Assembly (NCBI GenBank): GCA_003117195.1
Contig: BDSI01000036.1
Span: forward strand, 950,235 to 1,014,234
Source: Eudorina sp. 2006-703-Eu-15
Lineage: Eukaryota > Chlorophyta > Chlorophyceae > Chlamydomonadales > Volvocaceae
Reading direction: 5' to 3'
DNA: 64,000 nt
Positions 52,901 through 63,839 of this stretch are shown here, in pieces. The translations under genes and the position numbers were made by a program. The notes under the pieces are model-generated. The model saw only the letters and a program-made list of their open reading frames with translations, was not told the DNA's origin and made no database searches. Each line of letters begins with the position of its first letter. Within the stretch, counting starts at the first letter, position 1.

Positions 52901-55900
52901 TCGATCAGCTTGCCGGTGCACAAATCTTGAGCACGATTGATCTTCAATCGGGTTATCACCAGCTCAGGATTAGTAAGGAGGACATACCCAAAACTGCCTT
53001 TATCACACCTGAAGGACAGTTCGCCTTCAAGGTGCTGTGTTTTGGTCTCACCAACGCACCTGCCACTTTCCAAGCGAAGATGAATCAACTCTTCCGTAGC
53101 CACCTTGGAAAGTTCGTCCTGGTATACCTGGATGACTTGCTCGTGTTCTCACGAACGCCGGAGGAACACCTTACCCACTTGAAAACGGTGTTAAACATCC
53201 TTCGTGAGCAAGGGCTTAAGGCTAAGCTCTCCAAGTGCGCCTTCAACCAACCTGAGTTGAAGTTTTTGGGCCATGTAGTTGGCAGGCATGGGCTGAAGGT
53301 TGACTAGGATAAGATAAAGGTCATTCGTGACTGGTCTCCTCCAACAAACCTCAAGCAGCTGCGAAGCTTCTTGGGCCTTGCCAACTTCTTCAGACGTTTT
53401 GTCCAAGGGTACTCTTCCCTTGTGGCCCCCTTGACGGTTCTCACGAGCGAGAAGCATGCTTGGAAGTGGTGTGACGATTGCCAAGCAGCTTTCGAGGGCG
53501 TCAAACATGCACTTACGCATGCCCCCGTGTTGGCTCTGCCCGACCTTAACAAACCCTTTGAGGTTTGGTCGGATGCTTCTATATTTGGAACGGGTGCCGT
53601 CCTGTTACAGGATGACCGTGCAATTGCATACCTGTCTCACCGGTTTTCTCCGGCTGAGCGCAATTACACCACCACCGACCAGGAAGCGTTGGGTGTCATT
53701 CACGCGTTACAGCAATGGCGCTGCTATCTCGAGGGCGCGCCAGATGTAACAGTTGTGACTGACCACCAGCCCCTCACTTACCTGGACTCTCTGAAAGCTA
53801 ACGGTTTGCTCTCTCGCCGTCAAGCTCGGTGGATCTCGTTCCTACAGGACCAATCAGTAAAATGGTCCTACAGGCCAGGCAGAATCAACGTGGCTGACCC
53901 TCTTAGCCGAATTTACGAACAGGCAGAGGGCGATCCTCAAAAGGTTTCACCCCGAGCTGATCGTCAGCCATGGGCGGCAGCACTTACACGATCTACGATC
54001 ACCACCGATATTCGGAAGCGTATCGTTGCTGGTTATCGTTATGATCCCTGGTTCAGGGAGAAGATCAATACAACGCACTTGCAGCGTGTCAACGACCTGT
54101 ATTACAGGGGGAACCAGGTGGTGGTTCCCAACGTTGACAATTTACGCACACTGCTTATAGCTGAGCACCACGACGGTGGAGCCAGCGGGCATCGTGGGAC
54201 TCATCGTACCATTGAGGCTATTAAGCAGGTCTACTGGTGGCCGCGTCTGGACGCAGACGTATCCCAGTACGTTACCTGTTGCCCGCAGTGCCAGCGTAAT
54301 AAAGCCTCGACCACAAAGCCAAGTGGGTTGCTGCAACCGTTGCCAATACCCAAACGGGTATGGGGCAGTGTCACACTGGATTTAATCGTCCAACTGCCTC
54401 CCACTACCTCAGGATATGACGCTATTGTTGTGTTTGTGGACCGGCTGAGCAAAATGACTCACTTTGCTCCCACACACTCGACAGTAGACGCCGAGGGAGT
54501 GGCCAATTTATATGTGCAGAACGTTTTCCGCTACCACGGGTTGGCTGACGACTTGGTCTCTGATCGTGGCCCGCAATTCGCTGGCCGCTTTTGGAAACAA
54601 GTGCATCGTCGCCTGCGGACTAAGGTCAAACTTAGTTCAGCCTATCACCCGCAGACGGATGGACAGAGTGAGCGTATGAATCGCTTGCTTGAAGAGACCT
54701 TGCGGCACTACATTGCCCCTGATCAATCCGATTGGGATGAGCATTTGCCGTTGATTGAGTTTGCCATAAACAACTCTTTCAACAAGTCATTCAACACGAC
54801 ACCGTTCGCGTTGTGGACTCCGCATGTACCGCGTGAACCGCACAACATCTCTGTGCTAGACGCGAAGGTCCCATCCGCCGATACCTTTGCATCCGAGATG
54901 GCAGAACGGCTTCGAAGAGCTCGTGCCCGGCTACAAGAGGCCCAGGCCCGGCAGAAGAAAGCCGCTGACGCTCGCAGGCAAGATGCCTCATTTGCAGAGG
55001 ATGAGTTGGTTCTGCTAAGTACGAAGAACATCTCGCTCAAGACTCCTGGAGCGAAGAAGCTTCAGCCCAAGTACATTGGGCCTTTTCCCGTGCGGGAGAA
55101 GATTGGCGAAGTGGCTTATAGCCTTGAGCTTCCACCAGCATACCGGATACACCCTGTGTTTCACGTGTCCCTGCTGAAACCATACAAGTCCAACGGCGTT
55201 TACCAGCCCCCACCACCTCAATTCATTGACGATGGTGGAAACGCGTATTGGACAGTGCAAGCAATTATCGACCACCGAGATCGGAAAGTCTTCAACCATA
55301 CGGTGCGCGACTTCCTGGTCAAATGGGAAGGCTTTGGTCCCGAGCATAACAGCTGGGAACCGGAGAAAAACCTCCGCGAGGACTCCCTCGTCGAGGCCCT
55401 GGTCGAGCGGTACTTGGACGGCCTCGTAACACGGCCACCACCACCTGTGCCACAGCGCCGCAAGCGCTCAACACAGCGTCGTACCGTCTAACCCGTGCAG
55501 ACTGTGTTAGGGTCCACCCTTCATAGCTGTCAACGGAAGGTCAACCTACTGTCCCTAGGCGTGCTCCGCGCCAACACAGTATCGCTGACATGCACTCCAC
55601 GGCACTACAAGTAGTCGTGTCACCCCGGATTGGCGCACATTCTCGTGCTGCCTTGACTCTGACGTTCTTACTCGGCTGTCAACACTCCTCACATGCCTGG
55701 TGAAATTGGCAACGTGACGGTTGGTGAGGCTGACGGTGATGCTTTGGGTGATTCCAAGCTGACCCGCCTCTCATCCTTCGTTCTGAGCAAACCTGGCTTG
55801 CTGCTCGGACTTGCACGTTTGCCTCGGTTACACGGGATAAAGGCATGCAAGAGTGGTGACAGAGCTCCCGAGGACGGTTCGCTTCAGAGGGGGGGGAGTG

Positions 55901-58900
55901 TAAGCTTTGCACACCCACAGATAGATAGGAATTACATAAGTAATTCCGACGAAGTAAATAATATTGCTTCGAACGTAACGCAGTCTAGCGGAGCTGCGTA
56001 ACGACCCAATCTAACTGTAGATTCTGGACGACATATCGTATTGCCGTTCGGGCCGCCTGCGGCGGCGCTGCTGAAAGGATTCTCTTTGGTTCTTCGTCGG
56101 TGTCTCTGGACACCCCCGTCTCTGGACACCTCCAATTCTGGATATAGATGTATCTCGTAATGCCTTACGTCGCGCGTTGCATGCGAACCACCTTTGTGGC
56201 CATATCTAAGTTACCTCACGATCCTCCTAAGTAATTCTAGACTACCTCTTACGGTTAAGTCTTACAGTTATAACCGTCTATTTATTTTGGACTGCTGGAT
56301 GCTCATCAGGATGGGTCGTCCGCCGCTGCTGTCTCGCTCGCTCTTATCTATCTCCTCATTTCAACATGTAAGATGAGATCCGTACGTATTCACAGCTACC
56401 AACGAATTTACCACACGAGCGGCGGTACCGTTATGGGGCCGTGCTCGGCACACAGCAAGCCTGTGTACTCATGCAGATATATCGACACTGCCAACAGGAC
56501 AGCGCGCAGACACCGCGACATACATTCGCCTTAACCATAATCGCACACCCACTGTAAGGACGGTCTTATTAGTCTTATGAAAAGGCCCCCACGGACGTTG
56601 GGCACCAGCTATTTATGTATACTATGTAAGCCCTACGTCCTTACAACCCCCCACCCCGCCTCACCGTCCCCGCGTCTGGATTGAGTGTGGGCAGAGTTGC
56701 CGCCCGCAGCCGTGACAGCCCAAAGTCCTGCATCGCACGGCGGCGGCCGGGGTTGCTGGTAATTGAGGGCGTTATGTATGGTTTGCACTTGTAAATACTT
56801 TTCAATCATTCACGTGATTAGAAACAAAATGAGAAAACACATACGTATTATATGGCCGTCAGATTATCATCAATCAAAGGTATTTGGACGCACGACAGGC
56901 CGGCGCGCGCCCACACTAACCATGAACGCAATGACCTCGTCGTCATCGTCGTCATGATCGATATGCAATTTCATTTATCCGCCAGGAACTTACGAGATTG
57001 TGCATGGCTTAACAACGTGCATTCCAAATAACATTCTGCAGCTAGCTAACTAGCCATGTATGCCTGATCACCGTGCAAGGCAAAGAAGCTCGCATGGATT
57101 TTGAATTCGCGCAGCCCTCTGTAACAGGAATTCGAGCCCCTTAGCATCAAGTGCGCTTTTCAGCCTCGTGTTACACCCTCTCTCATGCGGTAGGTGTTAC
57201 TTTCGTCGTTGAGCATTTTTAGGTTCGCGCAAATGCTAATAATAATTATATTAATACTATAACATTAATTACAACAATAATAATAGAGTAATAATAATAA
57301 AGCAATGATACCATGATGATGATAATACTAGTAATATTAATATTATAATGATAAAATACGCCTCGATCTTAAACCCACGCGTGTGGTCAAGCTCTAACAA
57401 GTAGGGGGTCGGCTTCCTTGAAGCCGGATAAGGGCGGGGCCCCCTACAATCCGTACAGGTCGCTTGCTTTACAACGAAAACTCTATTACCGCGCAAGAGT
57501 GTGAGAGAGTGAAAGGGTGTCATTGAGGGTGTCGTTGATGTTGAAGGTGGATCGGCGTGTATAGATTCAGCAAGCTCAAGCAGGTAGGTAGCCCCGAAAC
57601 CAACCTGCAATACACGGCGGTCATGGCATCTGCATTATCACTATCGTAACGCTAGTCGCCTCTGCACTACCACATCCGTCTGTCAAGCAGATGATCACAA
57701 ATCAAGCTTGAAGCGTGAAACTGTCGTTGTTTGGTCCGTCGGCAAGCTTGCAACCCTTCTGCTGCACGCGTGCAGCAGACGTGAACCTCTAAAGTTTGCT
57801 ACAATAGTTACATAGCAATGTAAAGCAAAAGCAGGGTGCAAAAAAGTCGCGGTGAGAGCCGGACTTCGGGCCATCGAAACTGGAGAACTCCTTGGTACTC
57901 GGTATGCTATCCCTTTGCATCTTGAAAGTTTGATTCAATACATAATGTTGAATTGTATTCATCTGGCAAAACAGAAAGGCAAATCTTGGTGTTGGTGGCA
58001 TCTAGATGTTCAAACATCAGAACACAATGGAAGTTCAATTTAGCACGCGCCACCTGCCCCTAATCCAAGTATTCATCACGCGGCACCTGTTGCAACAAAC
58101 ATGAGCGCGAGAGGCGTTGGGTGGATGTTGACTCGGGTCCATGGAGACCGCGGAGCTTTACTTTGACCGTTTGTGCGCAAAGAATTTTTTCAGCCAAACC
58201 AAAGCTACCTTGCAATAGAGGACAATTAATATGACAAACATAGCGAATTAGTTTAGCGGATAATGAACGTTTTGCCGTTACCGGACACACGGACTCACGG
58301 ACACACGGACACACGGACATGGGCAATCCTAGGGGGCGGGGCCCCCCGAACGCGCTTCGCGCTGGGGCCCCGCCCAGGCACCTGTTGCAACAAACATGAG
58401 CGCGAGAGGCGTTGGGTGGATGTTGACTCGGGTCCATGGAGACCGCGGAGCTTTACTTTGACCGTTTGTGCGCAAAGAATTTTTTTCAGCCAAACCAAAG
58501 TTACCTTGCAATAGAGGACAATTAATATGACAAACATAGCGAATTAGTTTAGCGGATAATGAACGTTTTGCCGTTACCGGACACACGGACTCACGGACAC
58601 ACGGACACACGGACACACGGACATGGGCAATCCTAGGGGGCGGGGCCCCCCGAACGCGCTTCGCGCTGGGGCCCCGCCCAAAAATTTGGAAGCAAGCATT
58701 TCTCGATTTGTGTGTTCGCACAATTCTGCGGAGACAGAATGGATGTGGGCTTTACGACTACGGCCAAAACGTCCTACCCACTTGTACCTCTTACATAATT
58801 ATAGGTATAGTTACAAGACTCGATTATACATAAGGCTCCGCACTCACTTCAACCTTACTTCCGAGCGGCCTACCGTCAGCTTGGCGACCGGCGTGGGCGT

Positions 58901-61900
58901 CTCCGCCCCGTTGAGCAGCACGTTGGCGGGCTGGAAGGGACGGGGGACAGAAGGCGGAACCCGTGCAGGCGGGAAAGCATGAGGTTAAAACAGTAAGGAT
59001 GGATGCTAGCCGCTGAAATGGCGGCAAGCATAGAACTTGAAAGCAAGCGAGACGTTCGGCACGCCGGATCCAGCTGGTCCGGTAAACCTAGCTCGGCCAC
59101 AGTATGTTCGCAAGGCAGCAACATACACGGCATCAAGCAGGGCTTCACAGACGCAAGTCAAACGGAGAGAAAAATATGTACCAAGCCAAGAGCGGCGATT
59201 AAACTGCTCCTGGCGGGAACCCGAACCGGCCCCTAGCTATGCATCGTCACCTTGAGGTCTCGGTGGGTGATGGTGGGGTGCAGGTAGGCCAGCCCCTGGG
59301 CCACCTGGGAAGCGATGTGGAGCACCTGGATGGGGCACATATATAGCGGTACGTAGGTACGTAGGTAGGTAATGAGTACGTACGTAGTCACCAGGGGTAC
59401 GATCGTGACGGGCGAATTGCATGGGGAGGGACACGTACAGCCAGACATGAATGATAACAATTGAAAAACGTGGATATACTTGTGGGATCGTCCCCGATTT
59501 TTGGGATTGTCTCCGAGCCCACCAAAAACAGCTAGCACCGCGACTGTTTGTGGATTCCTTCATGAAATTGTTTGCTTGGCTGGATGCCGAAGGGCTGGCC
59601 GCCAGGCGGGCAGTGGCGGACTTTGGAGCCGGCTCTACGACTTCGCAGAGCTGGGAATCCTAATGAAGGGGTGATCAGCTGTGGGGGCCACACACGCCAT
59701 CTTGAAGGTGCGGGATGGTCGTCTTGTGTGCCGTGGCCCTGTTCCGTCAGGCCAGGGTTCTTAACCGAAGCCCTGTGGGCGCTCATCAGTAGTACTGGGC
59801 CGCGGGTGGACGGGGCACTGATCGCACCCACTCGCACCTTGGGCAGGGGAACCAAGGAGGATCTGACCGAGGTCTTGCTCCAGCTACTGTTTTTGCTGTC
59901 CGCGAGATCTCCACCACTGAAGATCAGCCGCTCCAGGGATGACTCCATCAGCTCCATCACCAGGCACAGCCGCGGCGGTGTCAGGCACGCCGCCAGGAGA
60001 CGCACCACGTTGGGGTGCGAGCAACGGCCCAGCACCTCCACCTCCTGTGCGAGCTGGTGAAGCTGCCGGCGGGAGAACGTGTTGTCCTTTGGAGTCTCAC
60101 CTCCGCCGGTATTCACCTCTGCCACGGGTGTCCTGGCTGCATGTTTGTTCTTCTCCTGCGTGGCGTCTTTCGATTCTGCTGCGTCCTTGCCCTTGTCTGA
60201 CGTGGGGACCACTACGTATTCGTCACCGCTGTTGGCAGAGGGCTGCGTGTCTTGAACTTCGCGGTATTTATCAGTGGAAGTGCTGCTGCTGCACGCTGCG
60301 AAGCGAGGAGATTCCGAAGCGGCCGCCGAGAACGCTGCTTGCGGCAGGGATGCCTGCGGTTGCAGCAGCAGCTTCTGCTGCTCACCGTCCTGGGCAGCGC
60401 TGGGCCCGCCATCTCGCAGCTTCAGGCGGCGTTGCAGCTCCTCCTCCAGGTGCTGCTTAATGTCAGGCTGCTGCTGCCGCTCCTGGCGGCCCTGCTCAGC
60501 AATATTCATTAGATGCCCAGCAGCTGCTGGTGGCCTCAGCAACCCGTCGAACGCGGACTCCAATATCACTTTAACAGCCACCCTGCCCCCTTTGTACACG
60601 CCCTCATACACTCGCCCACATGCGCCCTTGCCAAGCATCACCGGCAGCAGCGTCACCGTGTCCGGACCGCCGCCGGTGTCCGCCCCGTCTCCATTTATCT
60701 CATCAATGCCGCTGCCGCCGGGCCTGCATCCCGGGCCTCTTTCGCCCGAATCCGTCGCGCTGTCGACTCCCTGTCCTTCACGGCTGCTGGACCCATCAAC
60801 GGCAGCAGTAGTGGCGTGGCCAAGGCAACGAGCAGCGACGACATGCACATCGGTGCACAGGTCAGAGCGCTGCGGTGTTTCGGGTGTGACCACCGCACTG
60901 TCGAGGGCATATGGCAATAGGGCGGCCCGTCGGGGCTGCTGGAGGTTGCAGCTGGATGGCATGCTGCTCTCCATTGAGGAAGGCCCGTTCAGCTTGAGCA
61001 TGGCGTCGTGCGGCTGCTGCCCCTTCTCGCCCTGTTGGCGCTGGCATTTGCCGGGCTGCTGCGCCGAGCTGCCATCTTCACAGGCGGACAGAGGGTTGGA
61101 GCTGAGAACCACGTCGCAGAGTGGGCCGCGCTTGGAAAAGCTCGGGCTGATGCCGTCGTCCAAACCAATGGCCTTGACCGCCCGCCGCCGTCGGCGGCGC
61201 ATCAGTACCAAGTAGACCACAGCCGACATTGCGGCTACGAGAGCAAGCCCTGGAAGGGGGCCGACAGGCACAGAAATATAGGAATATAGGAACACATATG
61301 CGCATCTGTACAGCAGCAGAAAGGGGAGCTAAATAGCTTACGCGCTTATAAGTGTATAGCGGATCCGTGAACTTCGCGCTGGAAAAGCAAGCCATACATG
61401 GTGGTTCAAGGCGACCACCACTTCAGACAATTTTGCGCAGTTATGATCATGACTTCAATTTAGTGAACCCAGCGGTGGCGGGAGGTGCAAAGGCAAGGGG
61501 AAGCACATAACCTCTCCACCCCCGCCCCCTTAACACACGCGCCGGTTTAAGACCGAGGCGCATTATTTCAAATAATATTAATATTATTCAGTTCAGCGCA
61601 CGGACGATGATTCGGCGGGTGGCGCCAATGAGGGAGGTTCGAAGGAGGACACGTTGCCGGGATACGTAAATGTACGCGGGGGACCACATGTCTATCTAAC
61701 TACATTCCGCGTACATCCATTATTTGCCGTGCGTACAATTAGCATACATGTCGTATAGACAGCCAACCAGCAGGTCCGTTTGTATTATGCGTGCAGCATG
61801 CCTGCTTACGCATGTGTCAATGCCGTTCTCAGTTTGCTGTATACTGTGCACGCGGTATGCACGCGGCTTGCCCAGATTGTTTTCTCTGTATCAATCGTTC

Positions 61901-63154
61901 TGACTCCTGACATCGGATTTCGGGATGGCCACGCACGAACCGGCGGTTAGCCCTGCTCGGCCGATCAACATGTCTGTCCGACGACGGTCGCCCCACGCAT
62001 TAAGCCACGCATGGACCCCGGACAGCGCCTGCCGGCTGCATGCTGTCGTACTAGTCGTACGCACGCACCTCCGAGAACTGAAGCAAGTACTGCCGTCAGT
62101 TTCTGCTGATGAGTGTTGACGCTTTGATGCGGCTCGGGGCCGCGGGCCTCGTTGAGGGAGGCCAGCACCGGCGATGGTAGCGCCGGTGCAGGGGGTAGCG
62201 ATGGCTTGCCGCTCGATACTCGTGCCGTGTACGCGCATGCGTACGGCCCCAATCTGGAAATGCAGTCATCCGCCAGGACGGTTAGGCATCGGGAGTGTGT
62301 GCCCAGGTACCATAACTTTGCAATTCGTCGAGACGTTGGCCGGTCGGTCCCCGCAAGCAGCGCATACGAGGCACGAGGGTGAACAGCAGGGGTATGGAGT
62401 GATCAATAGCAGGGGTATAGAGTGATCAACAGCAGGGGTATGGAGTGATCAACAGCAAGGGTATGGAGTGATCAATAGCAAGGGTACGGAGTGATCAACA
62501 GCAGGGGTATGGAGTGATCAACAGCAAGCAAGGATTTGGAGTGATCAACAGCAGGGGTATGCAACGATCATTAGCAGGTACGTGGGGGCCGTGCGTGATC
62601 AGATATTTTAAGTGAGCAAGAGTCGGTTCATGCCAAGAATTGTATATCCCCTCACTTAAATGCATGTTTCGATGTTTGGTCGTCCCCTAGGGCTCGTTGC
62701 ACGTCGCATACATCCCCTTTTTGTCGCCGGGCTGGCTGGACATATGTATGTGTCTGGGCGACTTTCATTTCTCGCTCAAACCCCGCCCCCCCCCATCCCA
62801 GACCTGCTGAGCCGCATTGCTACCACGCGCACGTCTGCATGCCTTGAATTCGCGTGCAGTACACACTGAATGCGCAGTATGAACCTGATGAAGCACCGTA
62901 ACGGAAGCAGCTTATCATACATACGCACCAAGTAACCGTTAGCCATCGCCGGGATGCCGTTGCCCCCCGGGTCAGCGCCGATGGTTGCCACGTCCGCGTA
63001 AAGGCCGCTGTACGCGTAGCACTGGTCCACCAAGGGCGCGCTTGTGTCGTTGGCACAGCCGGCGGGGGGTCCCTCCGGCTCTGGGAGGACGATCATCTGA
63101 GTGCCGGGGACATCGCTGGGCCGCGACTTCATTACCTGCTCCGTGACGTTTACC
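43987..63154 (-). CDS. Receptor-like transmembrane protein kinase (TKL type), multi-exon, 5' end not in view
   Basis: Phosphorylates Ser/Thr (or Tyr) after sensing outside the cell, judging by domain order. Exons on the minus strand: 63154-62929 and 62253-62069 (extracellular, VNVTEQVMKS, DTS-rich), 61249-59838 (membrane segment LALVAAMSAVVYLVLM, basic RRRRRR stop-transfer, long polar linker, glycine loop GKGACGRVYEG, VAVK lysine, helix-C Glu), 59325-59251 (HRDLK), 58930-58874 (PANVLLNG), 56727-56665 (DFGLSR), 46201-46183 (19 nt, PAYMAP), 45615-45575 (ECYDIENSVVTHRA), 45142-45083 (DIYAFGILLW), 44232-43987 (KLRRLVKQCWEHDPQRRP to stop). All kinase-domain junctions have GT..AG ends and matching phases, and every catalytic motif is present. 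At least one extracellular exon between 62928 and 62254 and the start remain unfound. A gypsy element lies in the DFG/PAYMAP intron. Confidence 0.87.
46183..46201 (-). other. 19-nt kinase microexon (PAYMAP plus first base of the APE Glu)
   Basis: Between CCAG acceptor (46202-46205) and GTGAGT donor (46182-46177). Encodes the start of the activation-segment APE motif in phase 0 in, phase 1 out. The next exon supplies AG to complete Glu. Its intron partner upstream contains element D only 225 bases away. Confidence 0.82.
46426..46793 (+). repeat. Element D 5' LTR
   Basis: 368 bp, TGTAAGC...TCTTACA. Contains two direct TCTCTGGACACC words and a GC-rich stem (CCGCCTGCGGCGG). Confidence 0.93.
46796..46811 (+). 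promoter_or_regulatory. Element D primer-binding site
   Basis: TGGTATCGAGCTCAGG two bases after the LTR; same TGGTATC core as elements A, B and C. Confidence 0.68.
47020..49250 (-). pseudogene. 5'-truncated LINE, C-terminal RT-ORF region, interrupted by a MITE
   Basis: On the minus strand an open frame runs from about 49250 to 47948. It has the post-RT pattern VKERAKYLGLRYG, then DVQVRSLLSYGVEVWGPDA, typical of the thumb/connection of LINE reverse transcriptases. After the MITE (47433-47939) the frame resumes with TRTCRVCNSGAVEDELHVLI followed by ECPVYEPLR, a C-x2-C...H...C zinc knuckle, and ends with TGA at 47215-47217. The RT catalytic part is absent, as in usual 5' truncation. The 3' untranslated region probably ends near 47030. 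It lies antisense in element D. Confidence 0.82.
47433..47939. mobile_element. 507-bp hAT-type MITE in the LINE, inverted relative to the copies in element C
   Basis: Same length and ends as 15922-16428 with a few substitutions. Flanks ACCCGGAA (47425-47432) and ACCCGGAG (47940-47947) are an 8-bp duplication with one mismatch. It splits the LINE zinc-knuckle region. Confidence 0.9.
49251..51033. other. Unidentified DNA at the gag position of element D
   Basis: Composition is more even than the surroundings, and long ORFs are absent. It contains an inverted repeat at 50304-50372 and short direct repeats of the CTGGATACTGGATA type near 50800. No gag motif, Cys/His cluster or Gly/Arg tract is seen on either strand. 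It may be another inserted element of unknown type. Confidence 0.45.
50304..50372. repeat. Short inverted repeat
   Basis: CTAACATGTACTATATG and CATATAGTACAATGTTA form imperfect 17-bp arms around a 35-base loop; possibly a tiny terminal-inverted-repeat element. Confidence 0.5.
51034..55491 (+). pseudogene. pol: Element D pol, complete except for one in-frame UAG
   Basis: A single frame runs from 51034 to TAA at 55489, broken only by TAG at 53305-53307 just after the RT core (GRHGLKVD*DKIKVIRDW). Domains: methyltransferase-like (51316-51735, FSLDAACNPTGTNALC, CTSPQTV, ALFVVPWFPH), protease (LADSGACTHGTADGF near 51826), RT (VYLDDLLVFS near 53122), RNase H (WSDASIFGTG, TTTDQE, TDHQPL), integrase (H-H-C-C with [36 protein letters not shown]) and chromodomain (RDFLVKWEGFGPEHNSWEP near 55310). 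The start is unclear because gag is missing and the first ATG of the frame lies well inside. The stop would truncate pol before RNase H. Confidence 0.93.
55492..55898 (+). other. Element D 3' untranslated region and polypurine tract
   Basis: No ORF of note; ends in the purine tract CAGAGGGGGGGGAG directly before the right LTR. Confidence 0.7.
55899..56266 (+). repeat. Element D 3' LTR
   Basis: 368 bp, at least three base differences from the left LTR (in AATTC/TGACG, CTGTG/AGATT and GCTGC/GAAAGG contexts). Followed by TSD GTTAT. Confidence 0.93.
56553..56645. repeat. 93-bp element with TGTAAGGACG inverted ends
   Basis: Starts TGTAAGGACG and ends CGTCCTTACA. The first 13 bases equal the start of the element C LTR, but the interior does not. 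It lies in the kinase intron 20 bases from the DFG exon. No clear target duplication. Confidence 0.5.
57230..57360. repeat. AT-rich triplet microsatellite in a kinase intron
   Basis: Imperfect AAT/ATT/GAT runs. The remaining intron from 56728 to 58081 shows no coding signal. Confidence 0.7.
58082..58376 (+). repeat. Intronic tandem duplication, unit 1 (295 bp)
   Basis: Contains a run of 8-bp GGACACAC-type repeats and a long GC palindrome (GGGCGGGGCCCC ... GGGGCCCCGCCC around CGCGCTTCGCG). Repeated at 58377-58680 with about three changes. Confidence 0.9.
58377..58680 (+). repeat. Intronic tandem duplication, unit 2 (304 bp)
   Basis: Same as unit 1, with one extra T, one extra 8-bp minisatellite unit and a C/T change. 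Confidence 0.9.
59344..59392. repeat. GTACGTAG-type short repeats in a kinase intron
   Basis: Imperfect tandem tetramer/octamer run just upstream (gene sense) of the HRDLK exon; the rest of this 512-base intron is unremarkable. Confidence 0.6.
61250..62068 (-). other. Kinase intron before the membrane-segment exon
   Basis: Bounded by a GTGCGT donor at 62068 and a TTCCAG acceptor at 61250-61252. The phase-1 junction joins VLASVLG to LALVAAMSAVV. No other feature seen. Confidence 0.7.
62382..62577 (+). repeat. 23-bp minisatellite, about eight units
   Basis: Unit AACAGCAGGGGTATGGAGTG plus ATC, with C/T and G/A variants and one unit expanded by four bases. Lies between extracellular-domain exons of the kinase gene, where an expected exon has not been found. 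Confidence 0.9.
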
Positions 63155-63763
63155 CTGATATGATTGTGCGCAATTTAAGCCTCAAGTCGGTATTTTACGT
63201 TATATATATGCTGGTTTTTGGTTCATGGTTGCAATATGTGTATATGCGCGAAGTAGTAGTATTACCGTTACAGTGTGGATAGGCTTCCGGGCCCTGCCTA
63301 AGGGTTTATGTCGCGGTTTTTATATGATGCTATAGGACACCTTCAACCATCATCACACCGAACCTACGCCATACGAACCGAGGGTCCAAGGCGGTTGATC
63401 CTGAGCGAAGTAAGGTGGCGGCTGGGAACATGCACGAGTCCCGGACGCGCTCTGATATACTTGCACGTACGCCAGCGAGCGATATATAAGCGTGCGAGAA
63501 GTCATGGAGCACATGCGTGCAACGAACTTGTGTTGCTGGTAATGGACCGACGCGGATGCATGCTACACACCTTTGCCTCTACTGTGCCTTTCGCGTGAGT
63601 GCTCTAGCTAGATAGGTCGAGCAAGAGGGGATGTGGCCCCTCACGTCTTTCTCCTTCCCCCGCGAGGGATGAGAATGCTTCGGCGGTCCGTGCGTTAGGC
63701 AGGGCTGGGTTAACAGCCGTGCGTTGGCCAGTGCGTGCCAGCAGCAGACCCGGTCAGATATGA
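63155..63763. other. No recognised gene upstream of the last kinase exon seen
   Basis: Presumably intron or upstream exons of the kinase gene on the minus strand. Short ORFs only, none with a convincing splice context. Confidence 0.4.
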
Positions 63764-63824
63764 AACACACACATACGCACACACACACGCGGCTCAGTTC
63801 TCTTTTACACACACGCACACACAC
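63764..63824. repeat. CA/ACGC dinucleotide-type microsatellite
   Basis: Two ACACAC runs with interspersed GC pairs, just before the terminal LTR. Confidence 0.8.
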
Positions 63825-63839
63825 TGCAGGTCTAGCGGG

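Larger units (their letters stand above)
46426..56266 (+). mobile_element. Ty3/gypsy LTR retrotransposon 'D' in a kinase intron
   Basis: Two 368-bp LTRs and exact target duplication GTTAT (46421-46425 and 56267-56271). Antisense to the kinase gene. It has a primer site and a full pol with one nonsense codon, but no recognisable gag: the gag position holds an antisense LINE fragment and about 1.8 kb of unidentified DNA. The LTRs differ at three or more positions. Confidence 0.93.

Noticed and set aside
59939..61215. Plus-strand ORFs of 173 and 313 codons over the kinase exon
   Set aside because: Antisense shadows of a GC-rich coding exon.
62382..62577. Possible CRISPR array
   Set aside because: Units are contiguous without spacers, and the setting is a eukaryotic intron.
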